64,000 nucleotides of DNA from Clostridia bacterium (GTDB lineage Bacteria > Bacillota > Clostridia > Oscillospirales > CAG-382). The position numbers were made by a program, and so were the translations under genes. The notes beneath the pieces were generated by a model. It ran no database searches. It had not been told where the DNA came from and was given only the letters and a program-made list of their open reading frames with translations. The stretch spans positions 62,001-126,000 of the forward strand of contig JAFYKY010000005.1 of NCBI GenBank assembly GCA_017537345.1. The letters are read 5' to 3'. Positions 42,251 to 50,966 of this stretch are shown in pieces. Every line of letters begins with the position of its first letter. Position 1 is the first letter of the stretch.

Positions 42251-43465
42251 TTATCTGAAAATAGTGAGGAAAACGCCGGCTGCAACCGCAGAACCGATAA
42301 CGCCGGATACGTTGGGACCCATTGCGTGCATAAGAAGGAAGTTGGAAGGATTTGCCTTCTGACCAACGGTCTGGGAAACACGCGCTGCCATAGGTACAGC
42401 AGAAACGCCTGCAGAACCGATAAGAGGATTGATCTTTCCGCCGGTAGCAAGATACATAATCTTTCCGAAAACTACGCCTGCAGCGGTAGCAAAGGCAAAC
42501 GCACAAAGACCGAGAACGAGAATGCCGAGAGGGCTGGTGAGAATAGTAGCGGGATTATTGAAATCCAAAGAACCGAAGAATGCATCTGCAGTAGCGGTTG
42601 CACCAACGGAAACGCCGAGAAGAATGGTAACTATATTGCAAAGCTCGTTCTGCATCGTCTTGGCAATTCTGTCTACAACGCCGCTAACTTTTGCAAGGTT
42701 ACCGAGCATAAGAGAACCGATAAGAGGTGTGGCGTCGGGAAGAACCAAGCAGATGATCAAGCAAGTAACTACAGGGAACAAAACTTCTTCTGTCTTGGAA
42801 ACAGGACGAAGCTGCTCCATCTTTACAGAGCGTTCCTTTTTCGTAGTGAGCATCTTCATTATGGGAGGCTGGATAAGAGGAACGAGCGCCATATAGGAGT
42901 ATGCGGCAACTGCGATAGCGCCGAGAAGGTGGGGAGCGCAATCCTTGGTAACGAGAATTGCGGTAGGACCGTCTGCACCGCCGATAATACCGATAGCGGC
43001 AGCCTCAAGAGAAGAGAAGCCGAGAAGCATTGCGCCTATAAAAGCTGCGAAAACACCGAACTGTGCGGCAGCACCGAGAAGCAAGCTCTTGGGGTTAGCT
43101 ATAAGGGGTTTAAAATCGGTCATCGCACCTACGCCCATAAATATAAGGCAAGGATAAATACCCAATTTTACGCCGAGATACAGGTAGTCAAGCAGACCGC
43201 CATGAGCGGCAAGCTCGCTCCAATTGATATTCGCGCTGGCTTCCTGAACAAAATAGTTCATATGGAAAATTTCACCAACGGGTATATTGGAAAGGAACAT
43301 ACCAAAAGCGATAGGAAGCAGAAGCAAAGGCTCAAACTTGAACTTAACAGCAAGAACCAGAAGAACAAAGGAAATGGCAATCATAATAATATTGCCAACT
43401 TTGAAATTGTCTGCTCCGAATGCAGATGAATTCAGTATGCCCAAGATGGTTTCAACTATAAACAT
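42251..43465 (-). CDS. oadB: Na+-translocating decarboxylase beta subunit
   Basis: A 404-residue integral membrane protein that decarboxylates carboxybiotin and pumps Na+ outward. The conserved [14 protein letters not shown] segment appears as [16 protein letters not shown] (about 174-189), with the functional Asp, and the C-terminal [14 protein letters not shown] and [19 protein letters not shown] stretches are typical. About 11 helices. AAGGAG precedes the ATG. It is shared by oxaloacetate, methylmalonyl-CoA and glutaconyl-CoA decarboxylases; the neighbouring OadA-type alpha subunit points to oxaloacetate. Confidence 0.93.
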   Translation of the reverse strand: MFIVETILGILNSSAFGADNFKVGNIIMIAISFVLLVLAVKFKFEPLLLLPIAFGMFLSNIPVGEIFHMNYFVQEASANINWSELAAHGGLLDYLYLGVKLGIYPCLIFMGVGAMTDFKPLIANPKSLLLGAAAQFGVFAAFIGAMLLGFSSLEAAAIGIIGGADGPTAILVTKDCAPHLLGAIAVAAYSYMALVPLIQPPIMKMLTTKKERSVKMEQLRPVSKTEEVLFPVVTCLIICLVLPDATPLIGSLMLGNLAKVSGVVDRIAKTMQNELCNIVTILLGVSVGATATADAFFGSLDFNNPATILTSPLGILVLGLCAFAFATAAGVVFGKIMYLATGGKINPLIGSAGVSAVPMAARVSQTVGQKANPSNFLLMHAMGPNVSGVIGSAVAAGVFLTIFR

Positions 43466-43501
43466 CTGTCAATCTCCTTAAAACAAAACTTAAGCGGTAA
43501 A

Positions 43502-43906
43502 TTAACCGATAACGTAAAGAAGATCGCCGGAATTAACGGTTGCACCTTCGCTTACGGAAACAGAAGCAACGGTACCGTCTACGGGAGAAACGATATCATT
43601 TTCCATCTTCATTGCTTCGATAACGCAAAGAACGTCGCCGGACTTAACAGCCTGGCCTGCTTTTGCAACAACCTTAAGAACGGTGCCGGGCAGAGGAGAA
43701 GTAACCTTTTCGCCGCCTGCTGCGGGAGCTGCTGCGGGAGCGGGAGCCGCTGCGGGTGCAGGTGCTGCTGCGGGTGCAGGAGCTGCTGCGGGAGCGGGTG
43801 CTGCCACGGGAGCTGCCTTGGGAGTGTATACTTCGTTGGGATTAGCATCCTCAACGACTACTTCATATTTGTTACCGTTTACGGTGATAATGTACTTTTT
43901 AGCCAT
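43502..43906 (-). CDS. biotin carrier subunit of the Na+ decarboxylase
   Basis: A 134-residue protein: about 30 N-terminal residues, an Ala-Pro-rich flexible linker (about 30-65) and a biotinyl domain with the EAMKMEN motif (about 91-97, biotin on the second Lys-containing position). It carries CO2 between OadA and OadB. In this operon it stands alone and is not fused to the alpha subunit. GGAGAG precedes the ATG. It lies 14 bp after the gamma subunit gene. Confidence 0.9.
   Translation of the reverse strand: MAKKYIITVNGNKYEVVVEDANPNEVYTPKAAPVAAPAPAAAPAPAAAPAPAAAPAPAAAPAAGGEKVTSPLPGTVLKVVAKAGQAVKSGDVLCVIEAMKMENDIVSPVDGTVASVSVSEGATVNSGDLLYVIG
43725..43810. repeat. low-complexity repeat coding for the Ala-Pro linker
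   Basis: Nearly identical 18-bp units (GCTGCTGCGGGTGCAGGT type) encode the APAPAA linker of the biotin carrier. Such tracts vary in length between strains by slippage. Confidence 0.6.
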
Positions 43907-43920
43907 TTTAAAAACTCTCC

Positions 43921-44412
43921 TTAATCAATTTGTGTAATGGAAATAACATTAAACGCACATTCGCTTTCGCCTCTTGCGGCTGCGATGGCGGCGGTAGCGA
44001 CAGCAACAACCTCTTCCTCATTGTTCGTTGCGTTAACAACGGGTGCGGAAACGGGCGCGGGCGCAGGAACGGATTCTTTAACAGAAGCAACCTTTTTGGA
44101 CTTTGCTCCGAATATCCACTGGAAAACGTAAAGAACTATCATAAGCACAATGAGTACTGCGAATACTACGAGCATGCCTACCAAAGTTACTTTTCCTCCG
44201 TGAGCGAGTCTTTCCATGAAAGTACCTTCGCCGTTTTCGATAATTTCGAAAATGGTCTCACCGTTATTTTCTGTTACGGCGGAATTTTCTGTCATGGATT
44301 CTTCTTGTGAAACATCCTCAGAGCCCTCAGCAAACGCAACAACCGAAGTCATGCAGATTACCATAACGAGAGCGATAAGAACGCACACAAGTCTTTTGCA
44401 ATTGAATGACAA
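43921..44412 (-). CDS. oadG: OadG-like gamma subunit of the Na+ decarboxylase
   Basis: A 163-residue protein with an N-terminal signal sequence (about residues 1-28, ending VVAFAEG), an acidic external segment, one membrane helix (about 72-95, VTLVGMLVVFAVLIVLMIVLYVF split by no charge) and a cytoplasmic Ala/Pro/Val-rich tail. This is the layout of OadG/MmdD subunits, which hold the alpha and beta subunits together; the cleavable signal is an addition seen in clostridial forms. The start is TTG with GGAAGGGAAG upstream. First gene of the operon. Confidence 0.8.
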   Translation of the reverse strand: MSFNCKRLVCVLIALVMVICMTSVVAFAEGSEDVSQEESMTENSAVTENNGETIFEIIENGEGTFMERLAHGGKVTLVGMLVVFAVLIVLMIVLYVFQWIFGAKSKKVASVKESVPAPAPVSAPVVNATNNEEEVVAVATAAIAAARGESECAFNVISITQID

Positions 44413-44484
44413 GATACGTACACTTCCCTTCCGGACAGAACGGCATTTCTCTTTCCCATTCTATCCCATTTTATTTACGGTTTT

Positions 44485-44513
44485 ATAATACACCAAATAA
44501 GATTAAAAATCAA
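44485..44513 (-). promoter_or_regulatory. promoter of the oad operon
   Basis: On the minus strand TTGATT (44513-44508) and TATTAT (44490-44485) are 17 bp apart, leaving a leader of about 65 nt. Confidence 0.75.
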
Positions 44514-44553
44514 TACAAAATTTACAATATATTGTATTTTTTGTAAAAACCAC

Positions 44554-44582
44554 TTGTCTAAAACCAAAAGATATGGTAATAT
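44554..44582 (+). promoter_or_regulatory. promoter for hpt
   Basis: TTGTCT (44554-44559) and TAATAT (44577-44582), 17-bp spacer, divergent from the oad promoter. Confidence 0.65.
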
Positions 44583-44614
44583 ATTGTAAAATATTCACAA
44601 GGCGGTAATTTACG

Positions 44615-45160
44615 ATGCACGAGCTTGAGCGAAATATAGACCACGTGCTCCTTTCCGAAGAGCAAATCCAGAAAAGAGTACGCGAATTGGCAGAACAAAT
44701 TTCAAAAGATTATGCCGACAAACAGTTGCTTCTTGTCGGTATTCTCAAAGGCTCCATGCCCTTTATGGCAGACCTTATGCGTTATCTCACCATAAACGCA
44801 AAAATTGACTTTATGAGCGTTTCTTCATACGGTAACGGCACGGTATCCAGCGGTCAAGTACGCATTATTCTCGATCTTAATAAGCCTATCGAGAATTACG
44901 ATCTGCTTATCGTTGAAGATATTCTGGATAGCGGCGCAACTCTTGCTTACATAAGAGAGTGGCTTTCCATAAGAAAACCCCGTTCCTTCAAGATCGCTAC
45001 CCTTTTGGACAAGCCCGAGCGAAGAAAGGCGGACATTACCGCCGATTACAGCGGTTTTGAAATACCCGACGGATTTGTTGTCGGATACGGTCTGGATTAC
45101 GCAGAGGATTACCGTAATCTCCCCTATATCGGCGTATTGAAGAGAGAAGTTTACGAATAA
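44615..45160 (+). CDS. hpt: hypoxanthine phosphoribosyltransferase
   Basis: A 181-residue purine salvage enzyme converting hypoxanthine (and guanine) plus PRPP to IMP/GMP. The PRPP-binding loop is LLIVEDILDSGATL (about residues 97-110), preceded by FMSVSSYGNGT (about 68-78) and followed by the base-binding FVVGYGLDYAEDYRNLPYIG (about 152-171). Typical length. AAGGCGG lies upstream of the ATG. It is a single-gene unit with its own promoter and a terminator shared with the convergent gene. Confidence 0.94.
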   Translation: MHELERNIDHVLLSEEQIQKRVRELAEQISKDYADKQLLLVGILKGSMPFMADLMRYLTINAKIDFMSVSSYGNGTVSSGQVRIILDLNKPIENYDLLIVEDILDSGATLAYIREWLSIRKPRSFKIATLLDKPERRKADITADYSGFEIPDGFVVGYGLDYAEDYRNLPYIGVLKREVYE

Positions 45161-45178
45161 TAAATAGCGAAAAAAATT

Positions 45179-45213
45179 ACAGCACGGTTCTTTATAGTCC
45201 CGTGCTGTTTTTA
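45179..45213. terminator. terminator between hpt and the convergent secreted-protein gene
   Basis: ACAGCACGG (45179-45187) pairs with CCGTGCTGT (45200-45208), then TTTTTA. Confidence 0.85.
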
Positions 45214-46227
45214 TTATTCAATTAGCTCGGTAAGGCTGCCGTCTTTGGAGATGCGGAAAACGCCTTTGGAGTTCACACCAACCAAAAAGTCATCGCCGTA
45301 TAAATACAATTGATAAAAGGTTTCATCACTTATTTTTTCTTTTTGCATTGTTGATAGGTCGATCATCCACAATCCGTTGGATTCGCATTCGGCTGTTGAT
45401 ATCAGAGAGCCGTTATAATTTAATGCTCTATAAGATACGAAGGCAAACTCATTGTTCAAAACGCATACAACATCATCCACAGCAGTTCGGTCGGACATTC
45501 TGATTATGACGGTTTCTTTGGTATCAAGGTCATATAACGCTAAAACGCTTCCGTCTTCTTGGGTTATGTAAGCCAAGGTTTCGCCGGATGCCATCAAATA
45601 AAACGGATAAACGGATACGTTGAATTCTCTGTTATCAATAATAACGCCATTATCAAAAACAGTAAGAGTTTCATTTGAAGTTGCACTTTCGGACAAAACA
45701 TATACTCGATCATCGCTTGCACAAAAACTTATCACAAAGTCTGCTTCTATCAGCTTTGTATAGGAATTTGTTTCAGGGTCAAACGAGTACAAACAATCGT
45801 AATCGTCATTTTCTGATAAATATAAAATACTGTCATCAAGAACCATAAACGCTGTAACGTTTTCTGCAACAGTATGTGATTCGTTATTTTCATCCGTTAC
45901 TATTAATTCGCTGAAACGGAGGTAAACGATGCCGTCTTTATATAATTGAAAACTATAATTACCCCACCACCGCTCGGATACCGCACCGGAGTCATCTACA
46001 ACAGTTAAAGTATTTCCGTTGCACCAAGCAAATTTTCCGTATCTGTAATCAAGCGTGTTATTGCCGCCCACGTAGTTGTTGTAGTTAACACCAATATCGC
46101 TTTCGGGCGTGAACGTCAAATCGCCCGTATCGAAAAATATTTTTTTGACGGCAACCGCGCCAACAATCAAGAGCAGAACACATATACATACAGCCGAAGT
46201 CAATATAATACTTTTGCGTTTTTTCAA
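45214..46227 (-). CDS. extracytoplasmic beta-propeller-like protein (DUF5050-like)
   Basis: A 337-residue protein with one N-terminal membrane helix (about residues 8-28) acting as anchor or uncleaved signal. The outside part is made of repeated beta-rich units (for example DGIVYLRFSELIV, DDSILYLSENDDYDCLYSFD, DDRVYVLSE, GETLAYITQEDGSVLALYDL) that suggest a propeller like DUF5050 proteins. No enzyme motif seen. The start is TTG with GGAG upstream. Function unknown. It converges with hpt. Confidence 0.7.
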   Translation of the reverse strand: MKKRKSIILTSAVCICVLLLIVGAVAVKKIFFDTGDLTFTPESDIGVNYNNYVGGNNTLDYRYGKFAWCNGNTLTVVDDSGAVSERWWGNYSFQLYKDGIVYLRFSELIVTDENNESHTVAENVTAFMVLDDSILYLSENDDYDCLYSFDPETNSYTKLIEADFVISFCASDDRVYVLSESATSNETLTVFDNGVIIDNREFNVSVYPFYLMASGETLAYITQEDGSVLALYDLDTKETVIIRMSDRTAVDDVVCVLNNEFAFVSYRALNYNGSLISTAECESNGLWMIDLSTMQKEKISDETFYQLYLYGDDFLVGVNSKGVFRISKDGSLTELIE

Positions 46228-46409
46228 GATAACTCCATCCTTTCCGTATAATCAAAAAATGATTTGCCATAATAACATTATTTTGTAATATGATGATCAC
46301 GCATTTACTCTAACACGTTAAACGAATTTTGTCAACAGTTTTCGTTCAATGACAAAATCATCGCTTCACGAAAAAAGCAGATATCGGACAAGGCTTCAAA
46401 ACATTCTTT

Positions 46410-46438
46410 TTGACAAAAGCTTATAAATATGTTATTAT
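46410..46438 (+). promoter_or_regulatory. promoter for the ABC-F gene
   Basis: TTGACA (46410-46415) and TATTAT (46433-46438) with a 17-bp spacer; the ATG is 30 bp downstream. Confidence 0.8.
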
Positions 46439-46468
46439 ATGTAACACAAAACTTATCAGGAGTTACTC

Positions 46469-48376
46469 ATGGCTGTTCTTGATGTCAGAGATATTAAATT
46501 ATCATACGGAATTATTGATATATTGACTTCCGTTTCTTTTACTGTTAATAAAGGTGATAAAATAGGCGTTGCGGGCGTTAACGGCGCGGGAAAAACGTCT
46601 TTGTTTTCTATAATCTGCGGTACCCTTACCCCCACTTCGGGAAACGTATATATTTCAAAGGACACCACCGTGGGTATACTTCGCCAGCAGACGGAAAACG
46701 ATTTCGGCGAAGAAACCATATACGAATACGCGCTTTCCGCTTTTTCTGACCTTATTGAAGCGGAGAAAAAGCTGGATCATCTTTCTTCACAGCTTTCCGG
46801 CGGCGAAGAGCACGTTATAAAAGAGTACACTTCCCTGTCCGACCGTTTTTCCGCGATGGGCGGATACGATTACAAGCAGCGCGCCACAGCAATGCTTGGC
46901 AGGTTCGGTTTTGCGGGTGAAGAGCTTTCGCGTCCCGCAAGACTTTTAAGCGGCGGTCAGAAAACACGTCTTAATCTGGTAAATCTGCTTTTGCGGGAGC
47001 CGGATATAATACTGCTGGACGAGCCTACCAACCATCTGGATATACCCGCTATCGAATGGCTTGAAGGATACGTAAAACAATCGAAAAAGACGTTCCTTAT
47101 CGTTTCCCACGACAGATATTTTCTTGACCGTGTAACCAACCGAACTCTTGAGCTTGAAAACGGCTTTTCTTCCATCTACGACGGCTCTTATTCGGTTTTC
47201 CGCGAGAAAAAGGATAAGCTTCGCGAAGATCAAATGAAGGCTTATCTTTTACAGCAAAAGGAAATAAAGCGTCTGGAGGCGTTTATAGAACAGCAACGCC
47301 GCTGGAACAGAGAAAAGAATATTATAGCCGCGGAAAGCCGTCAAAAGGCTATCGACCGTATGGTCAAGATTGAAAGACCGCAGGACAAGCCGAAATCCAT
47401 AAGCTTTGCATTAACTTCAACCAACGCCAAGGGATTTGACGTTTTGTCTGTACGTAATCTTTCAAAAAGTTTTCCGGGACACAAGCTTTTTTCTGATCTG
47501 TCATTCGAAGTAAAGCACGGCGACAGACTGTTTGTGCTGGGTGAAAACGGCACCGGAAAATCCACTCTTATTAAAATTCTTACCGGCAGAGAACGCGCCG
47601 ACAGCGGCGTGTTCGAGCTTGGATATAACCAAAAGATAGGATATTACGATCAGGAACAGCAGCTTCTCGACGATTCATCGACCGTACTTGAAGAGCTTTG
47701 GAGCGAATACACAAATCTCACCGCTACGCAGGTAAGGTCCGCTTTGGCCAAATTCGGATTTATCGGCGACGACGTGTTCAAAAGCATCTCGGTACTGAGC
47801 GGCGGCGAGAGGGCAAGACTTTCCATTTGTAAAATGATAATGACCGGCGTATCCCTTCTCGTTCTTGACGAGCCCACCAACCATCTTGATATGGCATCCA
47901 AGGAAATGCTGGAAAACGCGTTAAAGGAATACGAAGGCACGGTTATCGCCGTATCTCACGACAGATATTTTATTTCCGCGTTGGCAGACAGAATACTGGA
48001 GCTTACTTCAACACACGGATACTCCTTCCATAAATGCAGTTACGAAAAATATATGGAAGGAAAAAACACAGGAACCGACAGCGCAGGAAAATTTTCCGCC
48101 GCCCCTGTATCCGAAAGCAAGCAAAATTACGAGCAAGTTAAAAAAGATAAAAACAGAAAACGCGCTATTGAACGGCGTCTTGCGCAGCTCGAAAAGCGTT
48201 CTGCGGAAATCGAAAAGGAATTGGAAGAAGTATCAAAGCAAGAACAATCCAATTCAACAGATTACGAGCTGTTAGCTTCCCTTTACGAAACAAAGACAAC
48301 CTTGGAATACGAACAGCTTTCCGTTATGGAAGAACAGTTCGCTCTTGAGGAAGAATATATGAACTTTACAGAATAA
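46469..48376 (+). CDS. ABC-F family ATPase
   Basis: A 635-residue soluble protein with two ABC domains and no membrane part. Domain 1 has Walker A GVNGAGKTS (about 35-43), LSGGQKTRL and LLDEPTNHLD. A linker with the charged helix region (about 240-300) follows. Domain 2 has GENGTGKST (about 356-364), LSGGERARL and VLDEPTNHLD. A C-terminal coiled coil (about 550-630) ends the protein. This is the YdiF/Uup-like branch that acts on ribosomes; antibiotic resistance is possible but not implied. AGGAG precedes the ATG. Confidence 0.92.
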   Translation: MAVLDVRDIKLSYGIIDILTSVSFTVNKGDKIGVAGVNGAGKTSLFSIICGTLTPTSGNVYISKDTTVGILRQQTENDFGEETIYEYALSAFSDLIEAEKKLDHLSSQLSGGEEHVIKEYTSLSDRFSAMGGYDYKQRATAMLGRFGFAGEELSRPARLLSGGQKTRLNLVNLLLREPDIILLDEPTNHLDIPAIEWLEGYVKQSKKTFLIVSHDRYFLDRVTNRTLELENGFSSIYDGSYSVFREKKDKLREDQMKAYLLQQKEIKRLEAFIEQQRRWNREKNIIAAESRQKAIDRMVKIERPQDKPKSISFALTSTNAKGFDVLSVRNLSKSFPGHKLFSDLSFEVKHGDRLFVLGENGTGKSTLIKILTGRERADSGVFELGYNQKIGYYDQEQQLLDDSSTVLEELWSEYTNLTATQVRSALAKFGFIGDDVFKSISVLSGGERARLSICKMIMTGVSLLVLDEPTNHLDMASKEMLENALKEYEGTVIAVSHDRYFISALADRILELTSTHGYSFHKCSYEKYMEGKNTGTDSAGKFSAAPVSESKQNYEQVKKDKNRKRAIERRLAQLEKRSAEIEKELEEVSKQEQSNSTDYELLASLYETKTTLEYEQLSVMEEQFALEEEYMNFTE

Positions 48377-48431
48377 ATAATAATTATCCTTAATATGATT
48401 ATAAGGAATAAAAATATTAAGGAGAAAAATT

Positions 48432-48911
48432 ATGTTTATTTACACTCTTAAAGCGACGAATATTAAGTTTTTTGCAGCTTTGATGCTTTCTGCCGCAGTT
48501 CTTATCACCGTTGTAACCGTTATTCCCGAATATGATTCCACAACCTTCGCGGCGGCCGCCAGCGCAAATTATTCGGGAATAAAAACCGATGAAGACAGAA
48601 TTGAGTTTTTAAAAGGATTCGGTTACGAAATAGACCCCACACCCGTTGAGGTGGAAGAAGTGGAGATTCCCACCGAATTTGACAGCGTTTACACAAAATA
48701 CAACGATATTCAGCGTTCCCAGGGCTTGAACTTAAGAAAATACAGAGGAAAAACCGCCACGCGGTACACATATCGTGTTACCAACTACGAAAATTACGAT
48801 GGTACCGTGTTGGCATCGATAATCATTTACAAAAACAAGATCATCGCAGGAGATATATGCGGTGTTGATAACAACGGATTTGTTCACGGATTTTCAAAGG
48901 ACGGTAATTAA
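48432..48911 (+). CDS. DUF4830 domain protein with N-terminal membrane anchor
   Basis: A 159-residue protein: one membrane helix (about residues 13-31), an Ala-rich stretch, then a domain of about 100 residues matching DUF4830 (TDEDRIEFLKGFGYEIDPTP, about 51-70, and the C-terminal VTNYENYDGTVLASIIIYKN). It would face outside. Function unknown; the family is nearly confined to Clostridia. AAGGAG precedes the ATG. The pseudouridine synthase gene starts 3 bp after its stop, so the two are co-transcribed. Confidence 0.78.
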   Translation: MFIYTLKATNIKFFAALMLSAAVLITVVTVIPEYDSTTFAAAASANYSGIKTDEDRIEFLKGFGYEIDPTPVEVEEVEIPTEFDSVYTKYNDIQRSQGLNLRKYRGKTATRYTYRVTNYENYDGTVLASIIIYKNKIIAGDICGVDNNGFVHGFSKDGN

Positions 48912-48914
48912 ATA

Positions 48915-49637
48915 ATGTCTGAAGTTTATAATGAAAGAATTGATAAAATAATTTCCGCTATGGGACTTATGTCCAGAAAAGACTGCGCGCGGGCGGCGCG
49001 TAACGGAAGAATAACCTTAAACGGCGCCGTTACGAAAGCTGTGGATATTAAAATATCCAACACCGACGTGCTGTGTCTTGACGGAGAAAGAATAGTTTAT
49101 TCAAAATATATGTACATCCTTTTGAACAAGCCCAAGGGTTACGTGTGCGCGGCAGAAGACGGTAAATACCCTACCGTTTTCGAACTGCTTCCCAAAAATT
49201 ATCTTAATCTCGGATTGTTTACAGTAGGAAGATTGGATATGAACACCACGGGAGTTCTTATTATTACAAATGACGGCGAGCTTTCACACAAGCTGTTGTC
49301 ACCTAAAAACAAAGTTGTAAAGACCTACCGCGCAATTACAAAATTTCCCGTTTCCCAAAACGACATAAATATCGCCGCGAAAGGTATGAAGCTTGACGAA
49401 AACGACACCGCCCTCCCCGCAGATATAACCCGTGTCGACGAGCATACCTATGACATAAAAGTATATGAAGGCAAATTCCATTTAATAAAGCGCATCTTCC
49501 TTGCGCTCCATAATCAGGTGCGCGAGCTTGAACGAATTGATTTCGCGGGAATAAGCTGTAATGACCTTGAAAACGGAGAATGGAGATTTCTGGAAGATGA
49601 GGAAATTAACGCTTTAAAAGAAGCTGTAACACGTTAA
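48915..49637 (+). CDS. RsuA/RluB-type pseudouridine synthase
   Basis: A 240-residue enzyme modifying rRNA. An S4 RNA-binding domain (about residues 6-55: RIDKIISAMGLMSRKDCARAA in two parts) precedes the catalytic domain with GRLDMNTTGVLIITNDG (about 105-121), whose Asp is catalytic. KTYRA and the C-terminal GKFHLIKRIF... segment fit RsuA (16S U516), but RluB/E/F are close relatives, so the target stays open. The ribosome site is weak (AAGGA is 14 bases away), consistent with coupling to the upstream DUF4830 gene. Confidence 0.88.
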   Translation: MSEVYNERIDKIISAMGLMSRKDCARAARNGRITLNGAVTKAVDIKISNTDVLCLDGERIVYSKYMYILLNKPKGYVCAAEDGKYPTVFELLPKNYLNLGLFTVGRLDMNTTGVLIITNDGELSHKLLSPKNKVVKTYRAITKFPVSQNDINIAAKGMKLDENDTALPADITRVDEHTYDIKVYEGKFHLIKRIFLALHNQVRELERIDFAGISCNDLENGEWRFLEDEEINALKEAVTR

Positions 49638-49784
49638 ATACCGTTAATTTGTATAACTATTATGCAAAATGTATAAAGCGAGGGCATAAATTTTGGGTAT
49701 TTAATCACTTACATATTTCATATTTTTTTGGTATTATAACAAAAGAAATTAAAGAGGCAAAATGCCACCCTCAGGAGGTTCTAA

Positions 49785-50900
49785 ATGGCAAGCGTATTAT
49801 TTAAACATATTTATAAGAGATATCCCGGCGGAGTTACCGCTGTAAACGATTTCTCTCTCGAGATCAAGGACAAGGAATTTATCATCCTTGTTGGCCCTTC
49901 CGGTTGCGGTAAGACCACTACCCTTCGTATGATCGCAGGTCTTGAAGAAATCACCGAAGGTGAACTCTTCATCGAAAACAGACTGGTTAACGACGTAGCT
50001 CCCAAGGACAGAGATATCGCCATGGTTTTCCAGAACTATGCTCTGTACCCCCACATGTCCGTATTTGAAAATATGGCATTCGGTCTTAAGCTCCGTAAGG
50101 TAAGAAAAGAAGAAATCAAAAAGAGAGTTGAAGAAGCAGCTCGTATCCTCGACATAAGCCACCTTCTTGACAGAAAGCCCAAGGCTTTGTCCGGCGGTCA
50201 GAAACAGCGTGTTGCTCTCGGTCGTTGTATAGTTCGTGAGCCTAAGGTATTCCTTCTTGACGAACCTCTCTCCAACTTGGACGCTAAGCTCCGTGCAGCA
50301 ATGAGAACCGAACTTACCAAGATCCACCAGAGACTCCAGACCACCTTCATTTACGTTACCCACGACCAGGTAGAAGCTATGACCATGGCTACCAGAATCG
50401 TTGTTATGAAGGACGGCGTAATTCAGCAGGTAGATACTCCTCAGAACCTCTACGATAAGCCCGTAAACATCTTCGTTGCAGGATTCATCGGAACTCCTCA
50501 GATGAACTTCATTAACGGTAAACTCGTTAAGAAGGATGACGGTCTCTACTTCGATTTCGAAGATTCCGAATTCAAGGTTCCCGAAGATAAAGCAAGCGTT
50601 CCCGCACTTCAGGAATACGTTGGCAAGGAAGTTATTGCAGCTCTTCGTCCCGAACTTATTCACGACGAACCCATCTTCCTTGAAAAGTTCTCTGATTCTA
50701 TTATCGACGCTTACGTTGAATTCACTGAACTTATGGGCGCTGAAATTTATCTCTACCTCAAGATCGGTGAAGAAACCAATGTTATCTCTCGTGTTTCCAG
50801 CCGTTCTCAGGCTAAGCCCGGCGATACTATCAAAGTTGCTATCGATACTACTCACATCCACTTCTTTGATAAGGACACCGAAAGAGTTATTACTCACTAA
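49785..50900 (+). CDS. sugar ABC transporter ATPase (MsmX/UgpC type), orphan
   Basis: A 371-residue ATPase that energises carbohydrate import. It has Walker A GPSGCGKTT (about 38-46), signature LSGGQKQR (about 135-142), Walker B VFLLDEPLSNLD and H-loop THDQ (about 191-194), then a C-terminal regulatory OB domain typical of MalK/UgpC. No permease or binding-protein gene is nearby, so it probably serves several sugar transporters, as MsmX does in Bacillus. AGGAGG precedes the ATG. A TATTAT box at about 49733 suggests its own promoter. Codons are noticeably C-ending, as in highly expressed genes. Confidence 0.92.
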   Translation: MASVLFKHIYKRYPGGVTAVNDFSLEIKDKEFIILVGPSGCGKTTTLRMIAGLEEITEGELFIENRLVNDVAPKDRDIAMVFQNYALYPHMSVFENMAFGLKLRKVRKEEIKKRVEEAARILDISHLLDRKPKALSGGQKQRVALGRCIVREPKVFLLDEPLSNLDAKLRAAMRTELTKIHQRLQTTFIYVTHDQVEAMTMATRIVVMKDGVIQQVDTPQNLYDKPVNIFVAGFIGTPQMNFINGKLVKKDDGLYFDFEDSEFKVPEDKASVPALQEYVGKEVIAALRPELIHDEPIFLEKFSDSIIDAYVEFTELMGAEIYLYLKIGEETNVISRVSSRSQAKPGDTIKVAIDTTHIHFFDKDTERVITH

Positions 50901-50909
50901 ACAATACAT

Positions 50910-50940
50910 AGCGGCTCCAAGAGGAGCCGCTTAACTTTTA
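50910..50940 (+). terminator. terminator after the sugar ATPase gene
   Basis: AGCGGCTCC (50910-50918) pairs with GGAGCCGCT (50923-50931), followed by a T-rich stretch. Confidence 0.8.
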
Positions 50941-50966
50941 TAATATTTCAGGACGGACGTGCATAT

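Noticed and set aside
40838..43429. 863-codon open frame antisense to oadA and oadB
   Set aside because: The opposite strand encodes two well-conserved enzymes in full. The frame is a shadow caused by their codon bias, with no ribosome site and Cys/Asn-rich nonsense composition.
49797..50909. 370-codon open frame antisense to the sugar ATPase
   Set aside because: Shadow of a highly expressed gene with strongly biased codons.
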